A DNA stretch of 64,000 bases from Nostocoides sp. GTDB taxonomy: Bacteria; Actinomycetota; Actinomycetes; Actinomycetales; Dermatophilaceae. The stretch lies in assembly GCA_016702415.1 (NCBI GenBank), contig JADJEA010000001.1, positions 539,001 through 603,000 of the forward strand, written 5' to 3'. A program made the position numbers and the translations under genes. This document shows, piece after piece, positions 34,301 to 43,327 of this stretch (its first letter is position 1; the number at the start of each line of letters is the position of its first letter). The notes under the pieces were generated by a model. It did not search any database. It saw only the letters and a list, made by a program, of their open reading frames with translations, and had not been told where the DNA came from.

Positions 34301-37300
34301 TGTCCGATTCGTTCGGCAAGATCGGGACGGCCACCATCCGAGTCGCCGTGGTCTCCCCGCAGCCCCCGCAACCGCCCGTGGCGCTCCCGGATCAGGTGAC
34401 CGCGGCGCCGGGTGCACGGGTGACGGTCAATCCCCTGGAGAACGACTTGGTCACCCGCGGTGACTCGGTGGCGTTGCGGCTGCTGTCCACGACGCGTGGG
34501 CGCCCGCCAGGTGGGGCGACACTGCCCTCCGGGCCTTCGGGGGCGCACGGTCCGGTGACGGCGGCCGCCCCGAAGAAGGGCTCCGCGCCGACGGTCATCG
34601 GGTATGCGGTGGACGGACTCGGCGGCTCCTCGGCACCGGGGACGATCACCATCCGCAGCCAAGTCGGTTTCGAGAACCCTCCTGTCGTCTACGACGTCGT
34701 GGCCCCGGCTACGGAGAAACCGACCACGACCGTCGACGTGCTCGCCCGCGCCTTTGATCCCGACGGTGACTCGACCAAACTGACGGTGCACGTGGACGCC
34801 CCGGGGGCATCGGTCGAGGGAGGCGTTCTGACACTCCCGGTGAAGAAGACGCCCCAGGCGGTCGGTTTCACGGTTACGGACGCGGGCGGAGCGACGTCTG
34901 CGGCGGTCGCCTATGTCCCCGCGTCGGGATCCGGTGGACCCTATGTCCCCAAAGGCAAGGTCATCGCCGTCCCGAGAACGGGGACGGTCACGGCGGCTCT
35001 GTCCGAATATGTCGTCTCCCCCGCGGGTAAGAGTCTGCGCATGGCTGATGCCAAGTCCGCGGTCGTGGCAACGCCGGCATCGGGACTGCGGATCGTGAAG
35101 TCGGGCACCCAGGCGGTCGAACTGGCCGCCGCCAAGGACGAGAGCGGAAAGGTGTATGCCGGCCCGGCGGCCCTCGTCCTCCAACTGGTCGAGGGAACCG
35201 ACAAGACCGTGCACACCGTGAGCATCCCGGTCCAGGTCGGCACCCCCCTGCCCATCCTCCGGTCCTGCCCGACGGACCCATTCGTCGTCTCGGCCGCGGG
35301 CGAACCACTCTCCCTCGACATCACGCGTCTCTGTCACGTCTGGGTCCCCGACGGGGTCGATCCGGCGTCGGTGCGGTATGCCGCGGGCTGGCAGGGGACG
35401 CCGCTGGCGGGGGTGACCCTCAGCGGACAGAACACCCACATCCTCTCGCTCGCCGGGGACGGGGCGACGCAAGCCGGAACCGGGAAGCTCGCGATCCGCA
35501 TCGCGGGCTCGGAGGACGCGCAAGCGACGTTGACCGTTGCCGTTCGACCGGTCGATCCCCTCACCGTGACGGCGCTCGTTCGGGATCACGTCAAGGCCGG
35601 AGAGTCGGTCACGGTCGACTTGAGCACCGCCATCTCCTCGCCGCTGCCCTCGCCGCAGATCGCGGTCCGCGCGACCCAAGTGCCCACGAGCGTCGCGTCG
35701 GTGTCGGCGCATGGATCGCTCCTGGAGGTGACCACCGGGGCAACGGCTGCGGGTGAAGTCGTCGTCCCGATCGAGGTCACCGATGCCGAGCGCGACCCCA
35801 AACGCGACTGGGTCCCGACGACGGTCACCCTCGTGGTGTTCGCTCCGCCCGACAAGCCCACGGGGGTGGCCCCGGTGTCCGCTCCAGTGAACGAAACCAT
35901 CTCGTTGGCCTGGACCCCCGGATCGGCCAATGGGGCTCCCGTCGACTACTTTGATGTCGAGTCGGACACGGGCCTGCACCAACGGTGCGCGGCGTCGCCC
36001 TGCCAGATCGCCGGACTCCCGATCGGTCAGAAGGTGCGCTTCCACGTGAGCGCCCACAACGAGGCCGGCTCGAGTGCGTGGTCCGACTGGTCCCCCGAGG
36101 TCACGGTCGACGTCAAACCGGACCCAGTTACCGGATTCGTGGCCACCGGATCCGGAGACCACAAGATCACGCTCCAGTGGACTCCAGCCTCCTCGAAAGG
36201 CTCCGCTGTGCGGGGCTATCGGATCACCGGACCGGTTATGGCCAGTCCTGGCGCGTCGAGCACGTCGGTCAGCCTCTGGGTGCCCGATAACGGCGTGCCG
36301 TACGACTTCACCATCGTGGCGTGGAATGACGCGGGAGACAGCGCGCCCGTCACTGCGTCGGGCTATGCCTACGCCGCCCCAACCGCGCCGGGAAATGTCG
36401 AGATACAGGCGGACGGACTGGGAGGCGTGACCGTCTCCTGGTCGGCATCCATGGCGAACGACTTGGGCGATGTCACCTACGGCGTGACCGACTCCGTCTC
36501 GGGCTCCATCTGCTCGGCGACCCCCTCCACCTCGTGCTCGACAACCGTCAGTCTCGACAACACCGAGCACTCCTACACCGTGACGGCGACGAACGCGCAC
36601 GGACTGCCTGCCTCGGCTCCCGCGGTCAGCTATCTGGCGGTGGGCAAGCCGGCAGATTTCAGCTCGGCTTCGGCGAGTTACGCCGGGCCGCTCCAGGGCA
36701 GTGTGACCTTCCGTGCGGGCTCGTCGCCGGCGCCGTCGATCGTCACCCTGTCCGTCGACGGTGCTCAGGAGGCGTCACAACCTGCACCGAGCGACGAGGT
36801 GACCTGGTCGTTCACCGTTTCCAAGGAGGGCACTCATCACGTGATGCTCACCAACTGCACGAAGCCGGACGACCCCCAGACCTGCGTCACCTGGTCCCAG
36901 GACGTCGTCATCTACGGCGCTGTCGATGCCCCGGTCTGGCAGGCGCTGCAACTCGCCGGAGACAACCAGACGATCGAGTTCACGGCGTCGGCGTCGGGCA
37001 CCGGAGGGGATCTGAGCTGGAGCGTCAGCGCGTCCGACCCCTCCGCGTCCGTCCACTTCTCGATCAGCGGTGACTGCGCGAGTTCGTGCCAGGCATCCGG
37101 CACGGTCACCGGCGTCGCCCCGGGGTCGAGTCTCACCCTGACGGCGACGGTGAATCGATCCGTCGACGGATTGTCCAACACCTCGACCTCGCCCTCCATC
37201 ACGGTCCCCAGCTCGCGATCGGTGGATGTCTCGACGGGGCCGGACACGGGCGGGGCCGAGTGCGGTTCGGCACCCTGCTATCCGATCTACCTGACGACGT

Positions 37301-37506
37301 CGGGCTTCGATCCGACGATCGAGTGTTCCGTTGCTCCCTCCAGTTCGTACTCCCCGGCGGTCTCTCCCGTGTACGCGTTCCCCGGGACTCAGACCATCGG
37401 CTACGCCGGACCGAGCGTGACGGTCGACGTCGGATGCGACGGCATTCACGACAGCGGATCGACACCCGCTGCCACTACCGGTCGAGTCAGCGAGAGGAAG
37501 CCATGA
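31372..37506 (+). CDS. Giant membrane-anchored Ig-like/FnIII protein A
   Basis: A 2,044-residue envelope protein. An N-terminal hydrophobic segment (residues 8-29) anchors it. The signature LNDSGVWVTNDTLGAFGRMS follows, then about 350 residues of probable beta-propeller. From about residue 430 to 1,470 there are repeated Ig/cadherin-like domains with V-x-x-ND-x-P-x-G turns, such as VLANDRDPLGR and VLENDSTPGG. Three fibronectin type III domains follow from about residue 1,486 (KPTGVAPVS, PVTGFVATG, APGNVEIQA), and two more beta domains end the protein. No C-terminal anchor is visible. It is paralogous to the protein at 58023. Its stop overlaps the MoxR start. Confidence 0.9.
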   Translation: MRRSRINSLATVTAATLALTGAIGLAVVADGNPVRSVPLNDSGVWVTNDTLGAFGRMSKVARGLDAVLTPTGEGGGQQRLDVVQDGSTVIGYDVRRATLVSIDPVTLERTEGAIDTGARVAMAGGTLAVYSPTSGRIWATHYTPGTPLDNLGALSAQSDPVAAIGASGAMAVTEKGSVLAVDPSGKRVRIDPTDSGFGKPQVGDVGRREAVAVSAVGEHVVVADPITGTVQVDDGRPTDVGARGAVVQQPGPDRADVLFASDHALISVPLTGGPMSVLYSGGAGLPAAPLVLGDCSYAAWSGTEPKVTQACGGERPVERTVPREAGARSAPVFRTNQGQVVLNDTASGQVYDPTVERTVDNWREVRPQVVVDHATDHPDNATTSKVVVEPYTTAARPGRINILHPIDNAADSTGAILTIAKLGKIRGKGATATVLGDGQSVAVTFPASTKRVEFLATVSNGTGKTQAMPVTVTAVKDSANTPPTPGKTNTAVTVAAGGRIGIPMVWRDHECDPVTITSATANVGGVSISPDGQALEYAATADSKGKASIGVTVSDGRGGGAKATVPVTILGAGAPDPTPPLTQPDVVRAVVGKPAVVYPLDNDIPGADPTMAMAPLALLGNVVPRQKDQDALRVETDVATGKVTATSSAKTPGSYVLAYNATSGSAPSVEGRIRVDFVAQDSTTPILTPDTAVLHGQAPVLVDVLANDRDPLGRVLTVQSASPDGHLQVAVVGGRWLRIVATGIAEGKGSKKTKPASIRYTVTADGHTSVTSMVDVAVLPALAHDLPVTTADRASVRAGDSVRVPVLENDSTPGGALLALAARVEGAPAAGQLPVSDVADVKAKDVGTAYVAGNDIRYFAPASVRSPRSVVIPYVATTAAGDAAGGTLTVTIRPAPDDKTPDLAPTPVDLEARAASGETVTIPVSASGHDPDGDSTVVAGIASAPKLGRVVGFSPTSLTYQAYPTGATGTDTFTYAVSDSFGKIGTATIRVAVVSPQPPQPPVALPDQVTAAPGARVTVNPLENDLVTRGDSVALRLLSTTRGRPPGGATLPSGPSGAHGPVTAAAPKKGSAPTVIGYAVDGLGGSSAPGTITIRSQVGFENPPVVYDVVAPATEKPTTTVDVLARAFDPDGDSTKLTVHVDAPGASVEGGVLTLPVKKTPQAVGFTVTDAGGATSAAVAYVPASGSGGPYVPKGKVIAVPRTGTVTAALSEYVVSPAGKSLRMADAKSAVVATPASGLRIVKSGTQAVELAAAKDESGKVYAGPAALVLQLVEGTDKTVHTVSIPVQVGTPLPILRSCPTDPFVVSAAGEPLSLDITRLCHVWVPDGVDPASVRYAAGWQGTPLAGVTLSGQNTHILSLAGDGATQAGTGKLAIRIAGSEDAQATLTVAVRPVDPLTVTALVRDHVKAGESVTVDLSTAISSPLPSPQIAVRATQVPTSVASVSAHGSLLEVTTGATAAGEVVVPIEVTDAERDPKRDWVPTTVTLVVFAPPDKPTGVAPVSAPVNETISLAWTPGSANGAPVDYFDVESDTGLHQRCAASPCQIAGLPIGQKVRFHVSAHNEAGSSAWSDWSPEVTVDVKPDPVTGFVATGSGDHKITLQWTPASSKGSAVRGYRITGPVMASPGASSTSVSLWVPDNGVPYDFTIVAWNDAGDSAPVTASGYAYAAPTAPGNVEIQADGLGGVTVSWSASMANDLGDVTYGVTDSVSGSICSATPSTSCSTTVSLDNTEHSYTVTATNAHGLPASAPAVSYLAVGKPADFSSASASYAGPLQGSVTFRAGSSPAPSIVTLSVDGAQEASQPAPSDEVTWSFTVSKEGTHHVMLTNCTKPDDPQTCVTWSQDVVIYGAVDAPVWQALQLAGDNQTIEFTASASGTGGDLSWSVSASDPSASVHFSISGDCASSCQASGTVTGVAPGSSLTLTATVNRSVDGLSNTSTSPSITVPSSRSVDVSTGPDTGGAECGSAPCYPIYLTTSGFDPTIECSVAPSSSYSPAVSPVYAFPGTQTIGYAGPSVTVDVGCDGIHDSGSTPAATTGRVSERKP

Positions 37507-38471
37507 CGATCACCGATGACGAGGCCCGCGCATTCGCGGAGACCTTTCACCGGATGGTGACCAATATCGAGGTCGCCGTGCGGGGGAAAGAGCGCGTGAT
37601 CCGGCAGACCTTGACGTGCCTGATCGCCGGGGGACACCTTCTCCTCGAGGACAATCCCGGCACGGGGAAGACCCAATTGGCCAAGGCGTTGGCCAACACC
37701 GTCCAGGGCACCCACAATCGCATCCAGTTCACCCCGGACCTCCTCCCGACCGACATCGTCGGGGTGTCGATCTACGACCAGCGCACACAGGAGTTCGCCT
37801 TCCGCAAGGGTCCCATCTTCGCGTCGATCGTCCTCGCCGACGAGATCAACCGCGCCTCGCCGAAGACCCAGTCGGCGCTCCTGGAGGTCATGGAGGAAGG
37901 CCGGGTCACCGCGGACGGCGTCGGCCACTCCGTTGGCTCGCCATTCATGGTGATGGCCACCCAGAACCCGATCGAGCAGGCCGGAACGTATCGACTGCCC
38001 GAAGCTCAGCTCGACCGTTTTCTCATGAAGACCTCCATCGGCTACCCCAGCCATGACGTGACGGTGGCGCTATTGGCGGATGCGGAGAACCGGGACCGTA
38101 GTGCGGCGGTCGTGCCGGTGATCGCGTCGGCGGGGGTGAGCAAGATGTCCGCGGCGGCACAGCGGGTGCACGTGGACCCCGCCATTCTCAGCTACGTCGC
38201 ACGTATTGCCGAGGAATCCCGACGCCACCCCAGCATTTCCCTCGGCCTGAGCGTCCGAGGAGGCCTCGCGTTCGTCCGCTGCGCGAAGGTCTGGGCCCTC
38301 TCACAGGGACGGCCCTATGTGACGCCGGACGACGTCAAGGATCTTGCCCACCCGATCCTTGCCCACCGTCTCCTTCTCGGCGACCAGGCGGCATACGACC
38401 GTATGCAGATTGCCACTGTCATCGACGACCTGATGAACGATGTCGCGGCGCCCGCGTACCGCTCGGCCTGA
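37503..38471 (+). CDS. MoxR-family AAA+ ATPase
   Basis: A 322-residue ATPase. Walker A is EDNPGTGKTQLAKAL, Walker B is SIVLADEINRASPKTQ, sensor 1 is MATQNPIEQAGTYRLPEAQ, and the Arg finger lies in LDRFLMKTSIGYP. MoxR proteins act as chaperones that remodel or load metal and vWA-domain partners, usually with a DUF58 protein encoded next door, as here. The vWA protein at 45101 could be a client. It starts within the stop of the giant protein gene (ATGA), so its synthesis is coupled to it. Confidence 0.95.
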   Translation: MTITDDEARAFAETFHRMVTNIEVAVRGKERVIRQTLTCLIAGGHLLLEDNPGTGKTQLAKALANTVQGTHNRIQFTPDLLPTDIVGVSIYDQRTQEFAFRKGPIFASIVLADEINRASPKTQSALLEVMEEGRVTADGVGHSVGSPFMVMATQNPIEQAGTYRLPEAQLDRFLMKTSIGYPSHDVTVALLADAENRDRSAAVVPVIASAGVSKMSAAAQRVHVDPAILSYVARIAEESRRHPSISLGLSVRGGLAFVRCAKVWALSQGRPYVTPDDVKDLAHPILAHRLLLGDQAAYDRMQIATVIDDLMNDVAAPAYRSA

Positions 38472-41400
38472 CCGCGCGCCCAGCTCCTGGCGGGGGCGCA
38501 TCTCGCGGGCGCGGGTCGAGCTGCTGGCCCAGTGGCAGGAGGCGCGGCCACGGCTCGAGCCGGTTGCCAGGGTGATGCGCTGCGTGTCCCCGCTGGGCTG
38601 GGGTGTCCTGGCCGCCGCGGTAGTGTGCTGGGTCGTCGCGGCGGCATACGGATGGCGTGAGGCGGCGTATGCCGCGACCGCCCTTCTCCTCCTCTTCCTC
38701 CTGTCCTGCCTGTTCACAATTGGGAGGACCCGGCTCGGGGTGACCCTCAAAGTGCAGCCGCAACGGGTCCGTGCCGGCGATGTCGCCGTGGCGGAGGTCC
38801 GGGTGCGTAACACCGGCGCGGGCCGGCTGCTCCCCCTTCCCCTGGAATTGCCCTGTGGGGACACCTCCACCCGGTTCCTGGTGCCGTCGCTCGCCCCGGG
38901 AGGGGACCACGACGACATCGTCGTGCTACCCACGGGTCGCCGGGGGGTCTACCGGATCGGACCGGTCACGACCTTGCGCGGGGACCCCTTCGGGCTGGTC
39001 CGGCGAACCATTCCGTGGACCGATGGAGTGGATCTCGTCGTTCATCCGGCCACGGTCTACCTGCAGTCCTTCGGGACCGGCCTGCTGCGTGATCTCGAGG
39101 GCCGCACGACCAATGACCCGTCACCCAGCGACTTGGCCTTCCACGGCTTGCGGGACTACGTCCCCGGTGACGATCAGCGCCATATTCACTGGGCCTCGAC
39201 CGGCAAGCGCACCAGCGTCGCCGGGTCGACGGCGCTCATGGTCCGGCAATTCCTCGACACCCGGCGGACCCATGTGGGGATCGTCCTGGACTGTGACGAG
39301 CAGGCGTATGCCGACGACGACGAGTTTGAGACTGCCGTCTCCGTGGCCGCCTCCGTCGCCCGGCGCGCGATCACCGACGAGATCGACCTGTCCGCGGCCA
39401 CCGGGCCCTTCCAACTGCCCGGGACCGGGGGTTCCCGGGCGGTCGACCTCTACGCGCGGGCGCGTCTGGGGCCGGAACGGATCGACGTCGTCGCCGCCGG
39501 GCTGGCGCGCCGGGCTCCCAACCTCAGCACGACCATCGTGGTATCGGGCTCGCGCTCCGACCTGCACACTCTCACCCGGGCGGCCGGCGCGTTCGCGCGC
39601 GGGATCGCTGTCGTGATCGTGCGCGTGGTTCCCGGGGCCGACGTGATGCGCCGGGTGGCCAATGGACGTGTTGTGGTGACGATCGGCGGTCTCGACGATC
39701 TCCACCAGGCGCTGGCGGGGAGGCCGGCTATGACCGCGACCAGCATCGGGCGCTCCGCGTTCATGTCCCGGACGCGTGGGTGGGATGCGGTGATCGGGCG
39801 AGGGGCCGGTGTCGATCTCACGCTGTCCGCGCTTGCCGGCATCGTCGCCCTGCTTCCGTGGATGAGCACCTTCGACGGCATGCGGCACTTGGTGGTCGGG
39901 GGCGCCGCGGTCGTGGCCGGCGTTGCGGCGGCCTCCTCCGGGACGGTCCCTGGCCGGGCCTGGCGACCCGCCGCCATCGTGGCCTTCCTCTACGTCCTGA
40001 TCGCCGGGGCATTGGTGGCGGGGTCGGTGGTGCCGCCGTGGACCTCGCTTGGGGAGGGAGCCCGGTTGGCCGTCACCGGATGGAAGAGCCTCCTCACCAC
40101 CGTCCCGCCGGTCGATTCCTCGGGTCCTCTCGTGGTTCTGCCCCTGCTTCTCGGGCTTATCGCCGGCTGCGCCGGAGCACTCATCGCACGCAGGAACACC
40201 GGCCCTTGGCTGCCCGTCACGCCAGCGGTGGGGGTCGCCATACTCACCATCCTCACGGGGACCCGGGAGGGCTGGCATCCGATCGTCAGCGGTGTGGGTC
40301 TGGCGGCCTGCGCGACCTCGTGGGCGTCGCTTCGGCGACGTCGGCGACTGCGGGTCGTCGGAACGGGTGCCGGGGTGTGGACCCAGGTCGCCGTGGCCGC
40401 GGCCCTCCTTCTCACCTCCGGTGCGGGCAGTTGGATGGTCGCCCCGCATCTGCCCGGTGCCGACCGGCCGCGGTTCGTCGCCCGTGATCTCGTCGAGGCC
40501 CCCTTCGACGTTGATCAATACCCGTCCCCACTTCTCGGCTTCCGCAAGTACGGCGAGAGCATGCGGCTGCTCCACGACGCTTCTCTCTTGCGCGTGTCGG
40601 GCCTGCCTGCGGGGTCACGGCTGCGCCTGTCGGTGCTCGACTTCTACACCGGCTCGGTCTGGAGCGCCGGCTCCGGCGTGGAGGGCAGCGGCGCTGTCTT
40701 TCAGCGGGTCGGGCGGACGATTCGCGCGGGCACCGAGGCCCATGGGAGGGACACGACTGCCGTGGTCACGGTGCAACCCGCGTTCGCGTCGCAACAGGAG
40801 CTCAGCCCCTGGGTGCCCGGCGTCGGACCGTGGTCGCGGATCACCTTCAGCGGGCCGCGCGCGACCGATCTGCGCGACACGCTGAGATACAACACGCAGA
40901 CCGGACAGGGCTTGGTGACCGCGCGCCTCCAGGGCGGTGACGTGGTGTCGGTGACCGGAGCGGCGGTCCCGGAGATCGACATCACCAAGGCGGGATTCCG
41001 GCCGGCGACCACACCCCTGCTCGATCCCGACACGACCGCATTCGTCGACCCGATCGCCTCCGCGTGGCTCGACGCCGATCCCGCGCGGCCGCCGCTGGCG
41101 GCGCTGGCCATCCGGCTTCGCGACAAGGTCCGCGCCTTCACCGACGGTGGCCTCGACGCCAAACAGGGCTATCTCCCAGGCCACAGCGAGTGGCGCATTC
41201 GCCGGTTCCTGGAAGCGAAGCTGAACCAGCCCGACAGCTACGGCAGCGATGAGCAGTTCGCCGCCGCCTATGCGCTGCTGGCCAATGCGGTCGGCGTGCC
41301 GGCTCGGGTGGTGCTCGGCGCAGTCGTGCCGAGCGGTGGGGATGTCACCGGCAAAGACATCCGGGCGTGGGTGGAGGTCGAGGCCGAGTCCGGCCAATGG

Positions 41401-42117
41401 TTCGCCGTGCCCAACTCGGCGTTCGAGTCCGGACCCAGCCAAGTGGCCGTCGGTGATCCGGAGGAGACGACGTCCGTGACGGACCCAGTGCTCGTGCCAC
41501 CTGCGGCCGGTGCGCCCGCGCCGGGATCGGTCGCAGCCCTGACCGATGGCGATCCAGGAGCCAACCGGCCGGGAGGAGGGGCCGGCGGCGGTCCCGGAGG
41601 AGACCCGGGGTCGGGTCGGGTCCCGGCGTGGGTGGCGACCACGGTCTCGTATGCCGCCGTGCCCACCGGCGCTCTGGCGGCCGCAGCGTTGACCGCGGGG
41701 TCGGCGCGCGGCATACGGCGGCGGCGCAGGCGCACGGTCGGGTCTGTGAGTCGTCGCATCGCCGCGGGGTGGCGAGACCTGACCGACCAGGCCCGTGACC
41801 TCGGCGTGACTGTCCCCGTGGGGGCGACCCGGATGGAGCAGGCGGCGATCGTCGGTCACCACGGCCTCGCCTCGCTGGCGGATCGAGCGGTGTTCGGGGC
41901 CCACGATGCCGGGGACGCCCAGATCGAGGCCTACTGGGCCCAGTTGCGCACTGCCCGAAAGGCCGTTCGTCGCGCGGTTCCGTGGCGCCGTCGGCTGCTG
42001 GCGCCGTGGAGCGCGCGCAGCTTCTTCGTGCGCGACCCGGTCGTGTCCGAGCCGACACCCCGGCGGGCCCGTCCTCTCCGTGCACTCTTCACCCGCGGTG
42101 CGCCGGCGTCGTCATAA
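38440..42117 (+). CDS. DUF58-transglutaminase-like fusion membrane protein
   Basis: A 1,225-residue protein joining two parts usually encoded by separate adjacent genes. Residues 50-95 hold two membrane helices. The DUF58 core follows, with its signature LRDYVPGDDQRHIHWASTGK near residue 237 and a vWA-like fold. From about residue 430 six membrane helices lead to an outer transglutaminase-like domain near 935-1,000 (EQFAAAYALLANAVGVPARV, then RAWVEVEAESGQWFAVPN). The expected Cys, His and Asp are replaced, so it is probably not an active transglutaminase. A last helix and a basic cytoplasmic tail close it. The first ATG overlaps the MoxR gene by 32 bases. Confidence 0.88.
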   Translation: MSRRPRTARPDRAPSSWRGRISRARVELLAQWQEARPRLEPVARVMRCVSPLGWGVLAAAVVCWVVAAAYGWREAAYAATALLLLFLLSCLFTIGRTRLGVTLKVQPQRVRAGDVAVAEVRVRNTGAGRLLPLPLELPCGDTSTRFLVPSLAPGGDHDDIVVLPTGRRGVYRIGPVTTLRGDPFGLVRRTIPWTDGVDLVVHPATVYLQSFGTGLLRDLEGRTTNDPSPSDLAFHGLRDYVPGDDQRHIHWASTGKRTSVAGSTALMVRQFLDTRRTHVGIVLDCDEQAYADDDEFETAVSVAASVARRAITDEIDLSAATGPFQLPGTGGSRAVDLYARARLGPERIDVVAAGLARRAPNLSTTIVVSGSRSDLHTLTRAAGAFARGIAVVIVRVVPGADVMRRVANGRVVVTIGGLDDLHQALAGRPAMTATSIGRSAFMSRTRGWDAVIGRGAGVDLTLSALAGIVALLPWMSTFDGMRHLVVGGAAVVAGVAAASSGTVPGRAWRPAAIVAFLYVLIAGALVAGSVVPPWTSLGEGARLAVTGWKSLLTTVPPVDSSGPLVVLPLLLGLIAGCAGALIARRNTGPWLPVTPAVGVAILTILTGTREGWHPIVSGVGLAACATSWASLRRRRRLRVVGTGAGVWTQVAVAAALLLTSGAGSWMVAPHLPGADRPRFVARDLVEAPFDVDQYPSPLLGFRKYGESMRLLHDASLLRVSGLPAGSRLRLSVLDFYTGSVWSAGSGVEGSGAVFQRVGRTIRAGTEAHGRDTTAVVTVQPAFASQQELSPWVPGVGPWSRITFSGPRATDLRDTLRYNTQTGQGLVTARLQGGDVVSVTGAAVPEIDITKAGFRPATTPLLDPDTTAFVDPIASAWLDADPARPPLAALAIRLRDKVRAFTDGGLDAKQGYLPGHSEWRIRRFLEAKLNQPDSYGSDEQFAAAYALLANAVGVPARVVLGAVVPSGGDVTGKDIRAWVEVEAESGQWFAVPNSAFESGPSQVAVGDPEETTSVTDPVLVPPAAGAPAPGSVAALTDGDPGANRPGGGAGGGPGGDPGSGRVPAWVATTVSYAAVPTGALAAAALTAGSARGIRRRRRRTVGSVSRRIAAGWRDLTDQARDLGVTVPVGATRMEQAAIVGHHGLASLADRAVFGAHDAGDAQIEAYWAQLRTARKAVRRAVPWRRRLLAPWSARSFFVRDPVVSEPTPRRARPLRALFTRGAPASS

Positions 42118-42134
42118 CTCAGAAAGGGATCGTC

Positions 42135-43154
42135 ATGACACAAGGCGACGGCGAGGGCGACACCAACCCGGTAGCAGCCGCCCTTGCTCGGGTCGTGAGG
42201 GACTTCGGCCCCACCGTGGTCTATTCGCCGGGACGACTGCGAGCCTCTCTGTCGGATGTCCTGGACAGCGTGGGAAGGCTCTACCGGGCCGAGGTCGACG
42301 CCCTCGAGATGGCGGCCGAGGAAGGCGTGGCGAGGGACATCGACGTGGGGTCCCCGGATTCGGCCGCACTCGCCGCGCGCCTTGTCGGTCGTGGGCTGAC
42401 CCCCGAGATGGCGCGGTTCGCCGTGACGGCATGGAGCGGGGCTCTCACGAGCGGCGCGGTGACCCCGGCCGCTCCCGTTTCGGCGGCCGCCCTTCCTCCG
42501 GTCGCCGACGCCGCCTCGTCGCGGGCGCCCGCGGCCACGCCCTGGTCAGGTGCGGCGCCACCAGCCGCTAGCGGGCCCCAGACCGATGAGCCGCAGGCGA
42601 CCGTGTTGCGCTCGTCCCTGCGTCGGGTGGACGAGACGGTCGCACCGTCGATCCAACACCCAGTCCCCACGTCGCGGGGACGCCGTTGGTGGGTCCTCGC
42701 CGTGGCCGCCGCGCTCCTGCTTGCCATCGCTGGCGGGGTGCTGACTCAACGGGCCCGCACGCCCTCCGACAGTTCGTTGGACCGGATGCCGACCGATCGC
42801 TCGAAATTGTCCGCGGCCGGCGCGTCCTGGCATCAGGAGGTTCCGTACGGGTGGGAGGGATCGCAGTGCTCCACCACGCTGGCCGCCCCGACCGGAGTCG
42901 TCGCCAAACCATGTGCGCTGCAACTGACGGTCACGAATTCGGGGTCCGCCACGTCGTGGAGGATCACCGATGTCCGGGTCAGCGGCCCCGGGCAGGCACG
43001 GATCATCGGCGACCACGATTTCGTGTACGAGAACTCATCGAATGGCCCCTACGAAGGAACCGTGGACTATCGGATCGAGGGCGGGGGAGTTCAATCGATC
43101 GGGAGACTCACGTTCGTGATGGCGTGCAACACCAACTTCGCCTGCCAGGGTTAA
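42135..43154 (+). CDS. Single-pass membrane protein with helical adaptor domain
   Basis: A 339-residue protein, start supported by AGAAAGGGA. Residues 5-100 form a helical domain (VYSPGRLRASLSDVLDSVGR, then YRAEVDALEMAAEEGV) that recurs in the next gene. Similar stretches (R-x-x-LL-x-D, ALEEGV) are found in actinobacterial Hsp70-like and STAND proteins. A Pro/Ala linker leads to the membrane helix WWVLAVAAALLLAIAGGVL near residue 186. The outer domain has four Cys (SQCSTT, KPCALQ, ACNTNFACQG) and a beta-rich pattern. The function is unknown; it may link cytoplasmic signalling to the envelope. Confidence 0.75.
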   Translation: MTQGDGEGDTNPVAAALARVVRDFGPTVVYSPGRLRASLSDVLDSVGRLYRAEVDALEMAAEEGVARDIDVGSPDSAALAARLVGRGLTPEMARFAVTAWSGALTSGAVTPAAPVSAAALPPVADAASSRAPAATPWSGAAPPAASGPQTDEPQATVLRSSLRRVDETVAPSIQHPVPTSRGRRWWVLAVAAALLLAIAGGVLTQRARTPSDSSLDRMPTDRSKLSAAGASWHQEVPYGWEGSQCSTTLAAPTGVVAKPCALQLTVTNSGSATSWRITDVRVSGPGQARIIGDHDFVYENSSNGPYEGTVDYRIEGGGVQSIGRLTFVMACNTNFACQG

Positions 43155-43234
43155 CGGATGCCGCGCCGCACATGTCACCGAGGCACTCGCGGGAGGACCC
43201 CGCTCCTGACCGGCTTGTATGCCGTGACCGGTCC

Positions 43235-43264
43235 CCCTCTCCCGGGGCACCCTCTCCCGGGGAA
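43235..43264 (+). repeat. Two direct 15-base repeats in an intergenic gap
   Basis: Two copies of CCCTCTCCCGGGGMA lie head to tail about 65 bases before the next gene. Each contains CCCGGG. No promoter elements could be placed with confidence in this 173-base gap; a GTATGCC heptamer is at 43217. Confidence 0.5.
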
Positions 43265-43327
43265 CCCGCGCTCCGGGCGGTCCCCGGTCCGTGTTCGACA
43301 CGCCACGCGTGGATGGAGGGTTCGGTC

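Noticed and set aside
33868..36600. Long minus-strand frame of about 900 codons
   Set aside because: Antisense to giant protein A, composition Arg/Gly/His-rich without domains; a shadow frame.
39700..39760. DUF58 and transglutaminase as two genes with a start at 39730
   Set aside because: The frame is continuous with no stop and no clear Shine-Dalgarno before 39730, so a fusion is the simpler reading.
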